Part shown: piece after piece, positions 8,706 to 16,450 of the stretch
Layout: every line of letters starts with the position of its first letter
How positions within the stretch are numbered: the first letter of the stretch is position 1
From: Lachnospiraceae bacterium
Lineage (GTDB): Bacteria > Bacillota > Clostridia > Lachnospirales > Lachnospiraceae
Direction: 5' to 3'
Length of the DNA stretch: 40,040 nt
Assembly: GCA_017614345.1 (NCBI GenBank)
Contig: JAGACB010000100.1
Location: forward strand, 1-40,040
Notes under the pieces: generated by a model
What the model was told of the DNA's origin: nothing
Seen by the model: only the letters and a program-made list of their open reading frames with translations
Database searches by the model: none
Program-made: the position numbers and the translations under genes

Positions 8706-9698
8706 TCAATCCATACTCTTCGGATGGCTCAGGAACTCGATGTACTGTCCGGTTCCGATGGCAACACAGGTCATGGGATCCTCAGCCGTCATGGTGTTGA
8801 TGCCGGTCTTCTCCTCAAGCAGGGGCTCTAAGCCGCGAAGCAGGGCTCCACCGCCGGTCAGGACAATTCCGCGCTCGGAAATATCCGCAGCCAGCTCCGG
8901 AGGTGTACGCTCCAGAACGGAATGTACGGCATCCACGATGGCCATAGCCGGCTCCTGAAGCGCTTCAAGAGCATCGTCCGAAGTAAACTGAATGGTCTTC
9001 GGCAGACCGGAAACCAGGTTCCGTCCGCGAACATCCATTACCTCTTCCTCTGCCAGCTTATAGCAGGTTCCGATCTTGATCTTGATATCCTCAGCGGTTC
9101 TCTCACCGATCAGAAGGTTGTGCTTCTTTCTGATATAACGAACCAGTGCCTCGTCGAAATCATCGCCGGCCACCTTGATGGAAGTTGACACAACAGTTCC
9201 TCCAAGGGAAATGACAGCGACGTCCGTGGTACCGCCGCCGATATCCACGATCATATTTCCGCAGGGCTTGGAGATATCAATGCCTGCACCGATAGCAGCT
9301 GCCACGGGCTCCTCAATGATATAAACCTCTCTAGCACCTGCATTGTAGGTTGCATCTTCAACGGCCTTACGCTCCACCTCAGTTACCTGGCTGGGAACGC
9401 AGACACAGATCCTGGGCTTCGGGAACAGTCTCTTTCCCGCAGCTTTCCTGATAAAGTATTTCAACATTTTCTCGGTCATGGTATAGTCCGAGATCACACC
9501 CTGACGAAGAGGGCGGACTGCCACAATATTGCCCGGGGTACGTCCGATCATCAGACGCGCTTCCTCACCGATGGCCGGGATCTCATTGGTATCCCTGTCA
9601 TAAGCAACTACGGAAGGCTCCTTTAAAACCACGCCTTTTCCTTTTATATATACCAGCACACTGGCTGTACCAAGATCGATTCCGATATCTACTGCCAT
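8706..9698 (-). CDS. mreB: MreB/Mbl rod-shape-determining actin homologue
   Basis: A 330-residue protein of standard MreB length. The actin-fold nucleotide-binding motifs are visible: GIDLGTASVLVY near residues 6-17, IVDIGGGTTDVAV near 158-170, and IVLTGGGALLRG near 283-294. MreB polymerises under the membrane and directs lateral cell-wall synthesis, so a rod-shaped cell is suggested. The ATG at 9698 (MAVDIGIDLG) is chosen over longer frames because the family begins here and AGGCAGG is just upstream. It is the first gene of mreB-recD2-comF; mreC and mreD are not adjacent. MreB and Mbl cannot be told apart from this view. Confidence 0.95.
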   Translation of the reverse strand: MAVDIGIDLGTASVLVYIKGKGVVLKEPSVVAYDRDTNEIPAIGEEARLMIGRTPGNIVAVRPLRQGVISDYTMTEKMLKYFIRKAAGKRLFPKPRICVCVPSQVTEVERKAVEDATYNAGAREVYIIEEPVAAAIGAGIDISKPCGNMIVDIGGGTTDVAVISLGGTVVSTSIKVAGDDFDEALVRYIRKKHNLLIGERTAEDIKIKIGTCYKLAEEEVMDVRGRNLVSGLPKTIQFTSDDALEALQEPAMAIVDAVHSVLERTPPELAADISERGIVLTGGGALLRGLEPLLEEKTGINTMTAEDPMTCVAIGTGQYIEFLSHPKSMD

Positions 9699-9737
9699 TT
9701 GGCTTAACCTGCCTTTCATTAGAGTAGTGCGCATGTT

Positions 9738-9766
9738 ATTATAGACGAAAAATTCGAAACTGAAAA
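9738..9766 (-). promoter_or_regulatory. Promoter of the mreB-recD2-comF operon
   Basis: On the minus strand TTTTCA (9766-9761), 17 bp, TATAAT (9743-9738). It lies 40 bp upstream of the mreB ATG. Confidence 0.7.
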
Positions 9767-9954
9767 GGGGGAATTTCCCAAAAGACACAATTTTTTCGTT
9801 TTTCCCTCCGAAAAGACACAGATTTTCCCGCTTAAACAGCCGAAAATTAGCTCAATGCATAAAACTTTAGCGAGATTTTATAATTGACCCCCATCTTTTA
9901 CCGCAGAACTTTCGAATGTTAATTTTTATTTAAAGTCTTGCACATACTTCCGTC

Positions 9955-10203
9955 ACAATCGCCGTGTACCCTAAAAGTGTATCAGAAATGATACGGTTCA
10001 GATGGCAACATTTGAATCAAAAAGCTTTTTCATACTTAAGCCCGGTTGTGAGCCCCTCACCACAACCGGGTCCCCCCTCAAAAACCTTTGAAAAAGCCAT
10101 TACAATCGCCTACCGGAAGGATCCGAATGGATCCAATCCATTTCCTTCTTTTTTCTTATACGTTATAAAAGCAACGATTCGCTTGCGGGTCGTTGCTTTT
10201 ATA
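9955..10203 (+). ncRNA. Candidate structured non-coding RNA
   Basis: A gene-free stretch of about 570 bp between mreB and a convergent operon holds ordered hairpins. P1 is GTATCA (9979-9984), GAAA loop, TGATAC (9989-9994). P2 is a 10-bp stem, 9995-10004 with 10009-10018, closed by a GCAA loop. P3 pairs GCTTTTTCA (10024-10032) with TGAAAAAGC (10089-10097) and encloses P4, CCCGGTTGTG (10041-10050) with CACAACCGGG (10061-10070). A GGATCC-GAAT-GGATCC hairpin and a strong terminator follow. Both small loops are GNRA type only when read on the plus strand. A weak promoter-like pair (TTAATT at 9919, CATACT at 9943) lies upstream. It matches no RNA family I can name. Ends are approximate. Confidence 0.45.
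10164..10203. terminator. Strong hairpin terminator, probably bidirectional
   Basis: A perfect 14-bp stem (10164-10177 with 10190-10203, sequence TATAAAAGCAACGA) has a 12-nt loop and ends in TTTTATA on either strand. It can stop both the candidate plus-strand RNA and the minus-strand ABC operon ending at 10270. The plus side is more T-rich (ATATTTCTTCT). Confidence 0.8.
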
Positions 10204-10269
10204 TTTCTTCTCTATGGAAATCAGCTATCATTTTATGATTTATTATATGCGCTTAAACTCACTAATTCT

Positions 10270-11718
10270 CTAAACCGCCTTCAACGTGTTTAATATATTT
10301 AACTTCTGAAAACGTTTTTTTATTATAAACCCTGTCACTGCAAAAAACAGTGAAAAAATACACAGTACTATCACAACTGTTGATATTTCTGGAAAAAAGA
10401 CATTTTCCCCCCCGCGATACTGACTATATATTAGGTGCGTACAAATATTCAAAGAAAGACACCCTAGTATTGAAAGGATCATTCCCGGAAAGGCACCTGC
10501 CAAAACCGCCATTCCAACTTCACAAAAGAATCCAAGACTCAGTTTTTTTAGTGAAATGCCGAGGACACACTGAATCGCAAACCATTTTTTCCGAAACTCG
10601 TATGTCACAATAATCAAAGAAATCAAATTGATTAATGTTAAAATCAACAAACCCCCACCACTAAGAATCAGAATCCTTCCAAGCATTTTCATCCGATCCA
10701 ACGCTTCTGCAATTCTTTCTGCATAGCAAGATACATTTTCACCCATTTTGTCGTATAAAACATAAAATGAGGAAAGAACCACCTCCAAATCACTGAAAGA
10801 TGTTCGAATTTCATAATAAGATGTTTCAGTCCCGTTTAACGCATCAGCAATATCTTTTGTTCCAAGAAACGAATTGGAATTAGCTTCCATAAGTTCCCCC
10901 GATATCCGAATAGGAGTGTAGCTCTCTGAAAACTGTTTATCAAACTCTACACCCGATGCTTCTCCGCGTACAACATTATCATAATTTAATACCGCATCAT
11001 ACACTCCAACGATTTCCGCCGTTACCATATTACCATTCGCTGAGGTAAAACTCACTTTAACTCCCAAAACATCTTCCATTTCTTCGGGAGACCGGAACCC
11101 CATCTGCCATGCGCTTATCCGATCAATCAAAAGGCTATAGTGATCTGTACTCAAAAAATCTCTGCCTGCTATGATAGGATTGTCAACACCTTTTGAACGG
11201 CACAACGCAACATCGAACGTCGAATAACTGGTATCAACACAATTTAGATTTGAACTCGGAAATAATTTGGCATATCCATCTGAATCGAATTCATCGTAAT
11301 AATACGGATAATCCGGACTAGCAAAAGGAGCCCTCTCTATACTACATGCAACAACATCTTCTGCACGATATTTAACTATAATACTGTCGGCTGTAAGGGG
11401 AGTTACGAGCGGCAACACCTGCTCCGCCTCATAATACTTTGAATAATCTTGATCTGTTACTCCTTTTACGCTTCCATATCTATTATTCACTTCTTCCACA
11501 TAATCCCGATTAAGAGGAATGATAGCAATCTGGTACAACTCCGGATCTCGCATGATTTCTTCTACCAGCAGAGCTCTACTTCCATGACTAATAGCGCCAA
11601 AAAACAACATCAAAAATACGCCTATCCCCACAGATACTGATAAAATCCTATATTGTTTTTTGTGATTATGATAATTGTGATAACAAAAATCCAAAAAATC
11701 AAACATATTATTACTCAC
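10270..11718 (-). CDS. ABC transporter permease, FtsX/MacB type (second permease)
   Basis: A 482-residue membrane protein with one N-terminal membrane segment (about residues 22-45), a large extracytoplasmic domain (about 50-345) and three C-terminal membrane segments (about 350-375, 400-430, 445-470) followed by a basic tail. This is the four-helix layout of FtsX/MacB/LolCE permeases, which transmit ATP hydrolysis to an external domain rather than moving a small solute. The frame starts with GTG at 11718, overlapping the upstream permease by 8 nt; an ATG at 11706 (MFDFLDF) is an alternative, and neither has a strong ribosome binding site. It is the last gene of the AT-rich five-gene operon and is followed by a terminator. 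Confidence 0.8.
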   Translation of the reverse strand: MSNNMFDFLDFCYHNYHNHKKQYRILSVSVGIGVFLMLFFGAISHGSRALLVEEIMRDPELYQIAIIPLNRDYVEEVNNRYGSVKGVTDQDYSKYYEAEQVLPLVTPLTADSIIVKYRAEDVVACSIERAPFASPDYPYYYDEFDSDGYAKLFPSSNLNCVDTSYSTFDVALCRSKGVDNPIIAGRDFLSTDHYSLLIDRISAWQMGFRSPEEMEDVLGVKVSFTSANGNMVTAEIVGVYDAVLNYDNVVRGEASGVEFDKQFSESYTPIRISGELMEANSNSFLGTKDIADALNGTETSYYEIRTSFSDLEVVLSSFYVLYDKMGENVSCYAERIAEALDRMKMLGRILILSGGGLLILTLINLISLIIVTYEFRKKWFAIQCVLGISLKKLSLGFFCEVGMAVLAGAFPGMILSILGCLSLNICTHLIYSQYRGGENVFFPEISTVVIVLCIFSLFFAVTGFIIKKRFQKLNILNTLKAV

Positions 11719-12877
11719 TTTTCAGTACATCCAAAGTTTGTTCTTTCCATTGATGTCGAGACGTATACCAGGTGCAGGCTATAACTAAACCACATAATGC
11801 CAAAAAACAAAATACTACTATAATCGGATCTGGCGATATCATTTCTCCAATCAATTGTGTTTGAATGTTTCTCTGAAGTATTCTGGCGCCTAATCCTAAG
11901 ATTATAATCAGTATACCACTTATTATAACTGTATGAACCCATAGATCGAATGCACCCAGCAAATCTATGCAGATAATCAACTTAGATGAGAAACCAAGAA
12001 CTTGAAGCAACGCCCTGTTACGACGATTCTGCAAATAATTAATCTGAAGTCCATTTACAATCCCGGTTGCGGAAAACAATGAAAAAATTACACCCGTAAC
12101 ACCCAAAAGTACAGAAACCATCCGAGACAAACTAATGTGACGTCGTATTTCCGATTCAGCTGATCTTATCTTTATCCTCCCTGATTGATGATCTTTTAAA
12201 TACCTTAAAACAGACTCTGGAGATTTCATTCGAAGAATGACCATTTGTATGTTTTCGGATGCTAAAATATTATCAGAAAGCAGATAACACGCAGATTGAA
12301 AGGACGGATCTATTCTGCTTTCTGCTTCATCACTGATCACAGATGTAACAGGAATAGTATATACTTCACCCTCATATTCGAAAGAGATCTTCTTTCCAAT
12401 CAAAGAGATTGCCTCATTCAAAGAAAAACACCTCTCGGAAACAACAATTCCCGACTCCGGATTGCCATTTTCTCCTATATATATCGGCTCTTCACTTTGA
12501 ACTTCATCCATAAAAAAAGAGGATCCTCCGATAATCGTCAGATCCATTCCTGCCACTTCTTCCAGCCCGAAAACTTGAACATCCGCAGAATGAATCAATC
12601 GATAATCACTAATCGTATCATCTTGCAAATATTCCTCGAGTTCACGTCTTGTGCAAGTAGTTTCCGAAGAAAGAATTATTGTGTTCATTATTGATCCAGA
12701 CAATAACGAATGTATCAAGTATTGTCCAGCATGGATCCCGAGTTGAAGAAAGAAGTACAAAAACATGAAGGTAATTGTCAAGTTCAGCACTGTAAGCCAA
12801 AAGGTATACTTACTATCACTATTTCGCCATCTGCTTCTGTTGATTTTGTATAAATCCGAAAGCAATAGCCTCTTCAT
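11711..12877 (-). CDS. ABC transporter permease, FtsX/MacB type (first permease)
   Basis: A 388-residue protein with one N-terminal membrane segment (about 26-55), an extracytoplasmic domain (about 60-250) and three C-terminal membrane segments (about 255-280, 305-335, 352-372). It has the same topology as the downstream permease but a shorter external domain, so the two probably form a heterodimer. AGGAGG overlaps the TAG stop of the ATPase gene upstream, 14 nt before the ATG. The substrate cannot be read from sequence; the operon's secreted protein, or processed peptides, is the obvious candidate. Confidence 0.8.
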   Translation of the reverse strand: MKRLLLSDLYKINRSRWRNSDSKYTFWLTVLNLTITFMFLYFFLQLGIHAGQYLIHSLLSGSIMNTIILSSETTCTRRELEEYLQDDTISDYRLIHSADVQVFGLEEVAGMDLTIIGGSSFFMDEVQSEEPIYIGENGNPESGIVVSERCFSLNEAISLIGKKISFEYEGEVYTIPVTSVISDEAESRIDPSFQSACYLLSDNILASENIQMVILRMKSPESVLRYLKDHQSGRIKIRSAESEIRRHISLSRMVSVLLGVTGVIFSLFSATGIVNGLQINYLQNRRNRALLQVLGFSSKLIICIDLLGAFDLWVHTVIISGILIIILGLGARILQRNIQTQLIGEMISPDPIIVVFCFLALCGLVIACTWYTSRHQWKEQTLDVLKSE

Positions 12878-12895
12878 CTTACAATTCTTTTCCTC

Positions 12896-13570
12896 CTACA
12901 GATCAGAAATACGGCCATCTACAAGATGCAATATTCTTGAGCAGCGTTTTGCATCCTCTTGTTCATGTGTAACCAATATAACGGAAGTATTCTTTTGTGT
13001 AAAACCAAGCAACAGTTCCATAATCATATTGCTATTCTTCTCATCCAAGTTTCCTGTTGGTTCATCCGCAAACAAAATCCTCGGTTCTGTTACAATTGCT
13101 CTCGCAATGCATACCCTCTGTTGTTCTCCACCAGAAAGTTCTGATGGTTTATGTCCGCTTCGATCTTCAAGTCCCACCTTGCGTAACACATCCATCGCTC
13201 TTTCATTACGTTCTTTTTTTCCGATACCTTGAACAATCAGGGGAAGTGCCACATTTTCCAGTGCAGTCATTGACTGTTCCAAATAAAAAGCTTGAAATAC
13301 AAATCCCAAAAAACGATTTCGAAAGTCACATCTCTCATTTTCTTTATATAATGAGAGTTCCTTATCAAGTACCAGAACCTTGCCATCATCAGGCAATATA
13401 AGTCCACTCAATATATGAAGAAGAGTTGACTTCCCGGATCCTGATCGACCACATATTGCAACTGACTCCCCTTGTTCCACTTTAAAGTTGACATTTTGAA
13501 GAACCGGAACTTTCCGTCCTTCAGCCATCAAAAAGGCTTTGCTTACTTCAGATACTTCAATTACCGACAT
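12896..13570 (-). CDS. ABC transporter ATP-binding protein, MacB/LolD type
   Basis: A 224-residue ATPase. Walker A GRSGSGKST is at about residues 41-49, the Q-loop is FVFQAFYLEQ, the signature is LSGGEQQR, Walker B is ILFADEPTGNLD, and the H-loop is VTHEQE. DEPTGNLD is characteristic of the MacB/LolD/FtsE group, which pairs with FtsX-like permeases, as found immediately downstream. The ATG at 13570 (MSVIEVSEVS) is preferred over a TTG at 13591; it overlaps the end of the upstream gene by 14 nt, so coupling is likely. Confidence 0.9.
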   Translation of the reverse strand: MSVIEVSEVSKAFLMAEGRKVPVLQNVNFKVEQGESVAICGRSGSGKSTLLHILSGLILPDDGKVLVLDKELSLYKENERCDFRNRFLGFVFQAFYLEQSMTALENVALPLIVQGIGKKERNERAMDVLRKVGLEDRSGHKPSELSGGEQQRVCIARAIVTEPRILFADEPTGNLDEKNSNMIMELLLGFTQKNTSVILVTHEQEDAKRCSRILHLVDGRISDL

Positions 13571-14489
13571 AAACTGTACCACTACTTTCAAGAAGTTCTA
13601 CTACATCATCCCTCGAAAGATCTGTTATATAACTTGTCTCACAAGGCGGAACTACACAATAAGTCTCCCCTGAAACTCTATAGAGAATTTTCGGCTTTAG
13701 CACCTTTTCCTTCATTCCAACAAATTCGACTGAAGTCATAAGATTCAAACTATTCCCAGGCGGAACAATCTTCGGGTCATCTATTTCCTGATAGTTTCTT
13801 CCATCCATTACATATTCTATTCCCAACACCTCTATATCACTTTCCGAAGTGTTTTCAACTGTGTATGAATAACTACATCCATCCTGTAATGGAGAAATAT
13901 ATCCATTTGTTGAAGCACCAACTCTAATCGCATTCTCCACTTCAACATCTATCGAATCAATATTCACAGTTCCAATATCAAATACTTCATTTAGAATCGC
14001 TAAATGATGATATGTATGAAGTCCTTCTTCCGGACATGGAACATATATGGTCAATTTATATATCGAGTATGGTGATAACAATGTGCTATCTTTTATCTTT
14101 ACTACCGTGCAGGTTTCTGCCAAAAGTGAAGTTTCATTATCTGAACGAAGTTCTATGGGAGTACTCGAATCCAATTCTATGGTTTCAACTTGCGAAGAAA
14201 CCCAGTCATCTCCTGAGGAAATTTGTGTTAACTCACTCTCTCCGATCCATTTTTTTATATACCCTCCTCCATCAATAATCAAAAACGTAATCCCGCATGA
14301 CGCCTCTGCGGAATTATGCGCTAGATATTGATCTTGGGGGCAGGCAGTCATTTTATTAACAAATATACTGCGTTCATAGTAAAGAAGTCCAAAAACGCTA
14401 CCTCCCCCAATCAATAATAATAGAATTATCACAATCGGAATCCAGATAACATACTTCCGGGCTAATTTACCTGATTGCCTTTTTTCCAT
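13557..14489 (-). CDS. Membrane-anchored extracytoplasmic protein of unknown function
   Basis: A 310-residue protein. It has a short basic cytoplasmic N-terminus (MEKRQSGKLARK), one membrane helix at about residues 14-38, and a beta-rich external domain to the C-terminus. The external part holds at least seven cysteines, including a CVVPPC pair at about 275-280, so disulfides are possible. AGGGAG lies just upstream of the ATG. I do not recognise the family. It sits between the secreted protein and the ABC ATPase, so it could be an adaptor, a receptor or a self-protection factor for the secreted protein; all three are inference. Confidence 0.65.
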   Translation of the reverse strand: MEKRQSGKLARKYVIWIPIVIILLLLIGGGSVFGLLYYERSIFVNKMTACPQDQYLAHNSAEASCGITFLIIDGGGYIKKWIGESELTQISSGDDWVSSQVETIELDSSTPIELRSDNETSLLAETCTVVKIKDSTLLSPYSIYKLTIYVPCPEEGLHTYHHLAILNEVFDIGTVNIDSIDVEVENAIRVGASTNGYISPLQDGCSYSYTVENTSESDIEVLGIEYVMDGRNYQEIDDPKIVPPGNSLNLMTSVEFVGMKEKVLKPKILYRVSGETYCVVPPCETSYITDLSRDDVVELLESSGTVYVGN

Positions 14490-14542
14490 ACTTCTCCCTT
14501 TTCACTCTATATCATTATCGAACACAAGGCATTGCTTGAAGA

Positions 14543-15100
14543 TTACCTAACCACAAACTGTACAAACGGCTTATCCCAGTAACTTGTCTGATTACTGGTT
14601 GTAACTGTGCTCCAAACATTTCCTATAGATATCTGGGAATATATGGTGTGCTGAAAATAGGTTCGCTCGTACCCATCTGTCCTCATAATATATCGTACTG
14701 AACGAGCAGGAACAACAACATTTACGGAGTATGCCGTAGAAATCTCTGCTTCAGCTGACATTCCTATATTTCCTTCTAAAACCTCTTTTTTAACCCCAGC
14801 CCCCAATGAAACAGAACACTTTTGGTTTACAGTATATGAATAATTCATAGTCGCATCGTTATTATTTTTATTTTCTAGTACTTGCGCCCTATAGGGTTGC
14901 CCTTGGCTAATTTGTCTTCTAATGGGTGTAGTATAAATGACAGTTCGTTTTTGAACCAAAACCCCCTGCATGAAGGGATTATTATCAACCCATACAGTGG
15001 TAGCTGCAGAAGAAACAGCCGGAGAAATAATAACTCCCATAAGAACTATCGAAAATAACAATACTATAACCTTCTTGCTCCAAATTGCTTTTTGTTTCAT
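14543..15100 (-). CDS. Secreted beta-rich protein, possibly pore-forming-toxin-like
   Basis: A 185-residue protein. The ATG at 15100 is supported by AGGAGG 8 nt upstream. A clear signal peptide covers residues 1 to about 34 (basic start, hydrophobic core, VSSAA). The mature part (about 150 residues) has no membrane helix and shows alternating polar/non-polar strands, Ser/Thr/Val rich. A stretch TVNQKCSVSLGAGVKKE ... AEISTAYSVNVVVPARSVRY loosely resembles the strand pair around the insertion region of aerolysin/ETX-MTX2 type toxins, including the 'VPA-S' turn. That resemblance is by eye and unproven. First gene of the AT-rich operon, directly behind a consensus promoter, so it may be strongly expressed. 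Confidence 0.6.
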   Translation of the reverse strand: MKQKAIWSKKVIVLLFSIVLMGVIISPAVSSAATTVWVDNNPFMQGVLVQKRTVIYTTPIRRQISQGQPYRAQVLENKNNNDATMNYSYTVNQKCSVSLGAGVKKEVLEGNIGMSAEAEISTAYSVNVVVPARSVRYIMRTDGYERTYFQHTIYSQISIGNVWSTVTTSNQTSYWDKPFVQFVVR

Positions 15101-15157
15101 TCCCCATTCCTCCTCAAATATAATAGTGTATCTGGTTTTTCTATAAAAACAACTCAA

Positions 15158-15186
15158 ATTATAGCACCAATAAAATAAAGTGTCAA
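15158..15186 (-). promoter_or_regulatory. Perfect-consensus promoter of the AT-rich operon
   Basis: On the minus strand TTGACA (15186-15181), exactly 17 bp, TATAAT (15163-15158), with TG one base before the -10. Both hexamers match the sigma-A consensus exactly. It lies about 60 bp upstream of the secreted-protein start. Confidence 0.85.
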
Positions 15187-15444
15187 TCACTTTGCATCTT
15201 CATTGCCTATGGAATCAGTCATTTATAACATTTTTAACAATCCTCAGTTCTTTAGGAGTCGCCCATAATATTATGAGAAATCACTCTCTTGATCTACTTT
15301 ACAGAAACCACCCCGTTATTTATTTCTATAGTATTATATTATTATAATATGCAGTTTTTCCCACCATCAAATCCTTTGCCCAAACTAACCGATAGCCTCT
15401 CCAATCGTAACGAATTATTCCTTAGAAACAAATTGTATTCTTCA
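15187..15444. other. AT-rich gap without recognised genes
   Basis: No frame with a plausible start and ribosome binding site was seen here on either strand. Together with the promoter region on each side this forms a divergent spacer between the secreted-protein operon and the broken plus-strand gene. Confidence 0.5.
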
Positions 15445-15473
15445 TTGACATATACATTTTAAATTTCTAAGAT
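15445..15473 (+). promoter_or_regulatory. Promoter-like element before the broken membrane gene
   Basis: TTGACA (15445-15450), 17 bp, TAAGAT (15468-15473). It lies about 36 bp upstream of an ATG with a good ribosome binding site. Confidence 0.5.
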
Positions 15474-15508
15474 TATGATACCGTTATATAGCAAGGGGAG
15501 TATTTCAA

Positions 15509-15870
15509 ATGAACAATAAAGCATTGGAAGCCGTTTTTGCTTTATCTCTGCAATACTGTTTGCCACTAAATTCATAGCAGTACCAACCTACTATCTTCAG
15601 CCTAGTTACAACACCTATGAGATTTTTATGTCTGCAGAGTTACCATTACTAATCGCAACAGGAGTTGCCCTGCTGATCGGTTTCAATTTCATCTTCATCG
15701 GACTGTGCCTGGATTATGTCAGATCCTTTGCTACCAAAAATCCGCAGAATGAAAAAAGAACTGAAGTCCGAAACAGGCAATACTGTACAAATAAAAATTC
15801 AGAAAACGAAAAAACCATAGACTTCCACAAGCGACAAGTCGCAGGAGGTTTTCTTGCTCGAAATTCATAA
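15509..15870 (+). pseudogene. Frameshifted small membrane protein gene
   Basis: An ATG at 15509 follows AGGGGAG at good spacing and reads MNNKALEAVFALS before meeting a stop at 15575-15577. From about 15541 the -1 frame continues without interruption: ISAILFATKFIAVPTYYLQ, then a second hydrophobic segment (LLIATGVALLIGFNFIFIGL), then a charged tail ending at 15870. Joined, this makes a protein of about 120 residues with two membrane segments. The break is at a run of five T (15534-15538), so a one-base indel or a sequencing error is likely. Family unknown. Confidence 0.6.
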
Positions 15871-15881
15871 TATAGAAACAA

Positions 15882-15912
15882 AGCGCCTCCCGGAGTCTTT
15901 CCGGAAAGCGCT
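15882..15912. terminator. Hairpin terminator, probably for carD-arsR
   Basis: AGCGC (15882-15886) pairs with GCGCT (15908-15912), and CCGGA (15890-15894) with TCCGG (15900-15904), with a small internal loop between. On the minus strand it is followed by TTTGTTTCTAT. Confidence 0.5.
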
Positions 15913-15959
15913 CTTGATTATTTCAAGATATTTCTTCCAAAGTACTGATCTATCAGAAT

Positions 15960-16014
15960 AGTTTCGGATGCTAGCATCCGAAACTGTCCGCACTCATAAT
16001 GCGTTGCATTATGA
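15960..16014. repeat. Perfect 26-bp palindrome and neighbouring hairpin
   Basis: Bases 15960-15985 form an uninterrupted palindrome (half-site AGTTTCGGATGCT). Ten bases on, 15994-16002 pairs with 16006-16014 (CATAATGC, loop GTT, GCATTATG). No T-tract follows on either strand, so a simple terminator is not the best explanation. A protein-binding site or a mobile-element remnant is possible. Confidence 0.6.
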
Positions 16015-16090
16015 ACGATTGTTACTGATCCAAAAAATCAGCGCTTAATCAAATTAAACAAATTACAAATCTTCAAATAAAGTTCCGATC

Positions 16091-16450
16091 TCATTCCTCC
16101 ACATGCTCAAGTCCCTGCTCGATCATGGATTTTACATGGTCGTCTGCCAGGAAGTAGATCACCGAACGGCCTTCCCGGCGGTTGTCGATGAGCTTGGACT
16201 GCTTCAGGATCTTCAGCTGGTGGGACACTGCAGACTGAGTCATGGAGAGTGCATCGGCGATATCACAGACGCAGAGCTCCTGCTCGTACAGAACAAACAG
16301 GATCCGGATCCGGGTGGAATCCCCGAAGACCTTGAAAAGTTCCGCCAGATCGTAGAGGACATCCTCCTCCGGCATATGCTTCATGGTTTCCTGAACCAGT
16401 TTGTTGTGATGATGATGTGTTTCACAGCATTCTACATCATGAACGGACAT
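16091..16450 (-). CDS. ArsR/SmtB family metal-sensing repressor
   Basis: A 119-residue protein of normal family length with a winged helix-turn-helix (CDIADALSMTQSAVSHQLKIL at about residues 62-82, reading through the recognition helix). Three sets of possible metal ligands are visible: an N-terminal Cys8-Cys9 with His12-15, ELCVCD with Cys60/Cys62 in helix alpha-3, and the SmtB-type alpha-5 zinc pattern Asp103-x-His105-x10-His116-x2-Glu119. The last predicts a zinc-responsive repressor; the cysteines could add Cd/Pb sensing. GAGGAG lies 7 nt before the ATG. It overlaps the end of the CarD gene by 14 nt, so the two are co-expressed. No metal pump gene adjoins it. Confidence 0.9.
   Translation of the reverse strand: MSVHDVECCETHHHHNKLVQETMKHMPEEDVLYDLAELFKVFGDSTRIRILFVLYEQELCVCDIADALSMTQSAVSHQLKILKQSKLIDNRREGRSVIYFLADDHVKSMIEQGLEHVEE

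Noticed and set aside
9964..10293. Plus-strand open frame of 109 codons through the structured region
   Set aside because: It has no ribosome binding site, crosses the terminator hairpin and runs into the 3' end of the convergent permease gene. The hairpins explain the sequence better.
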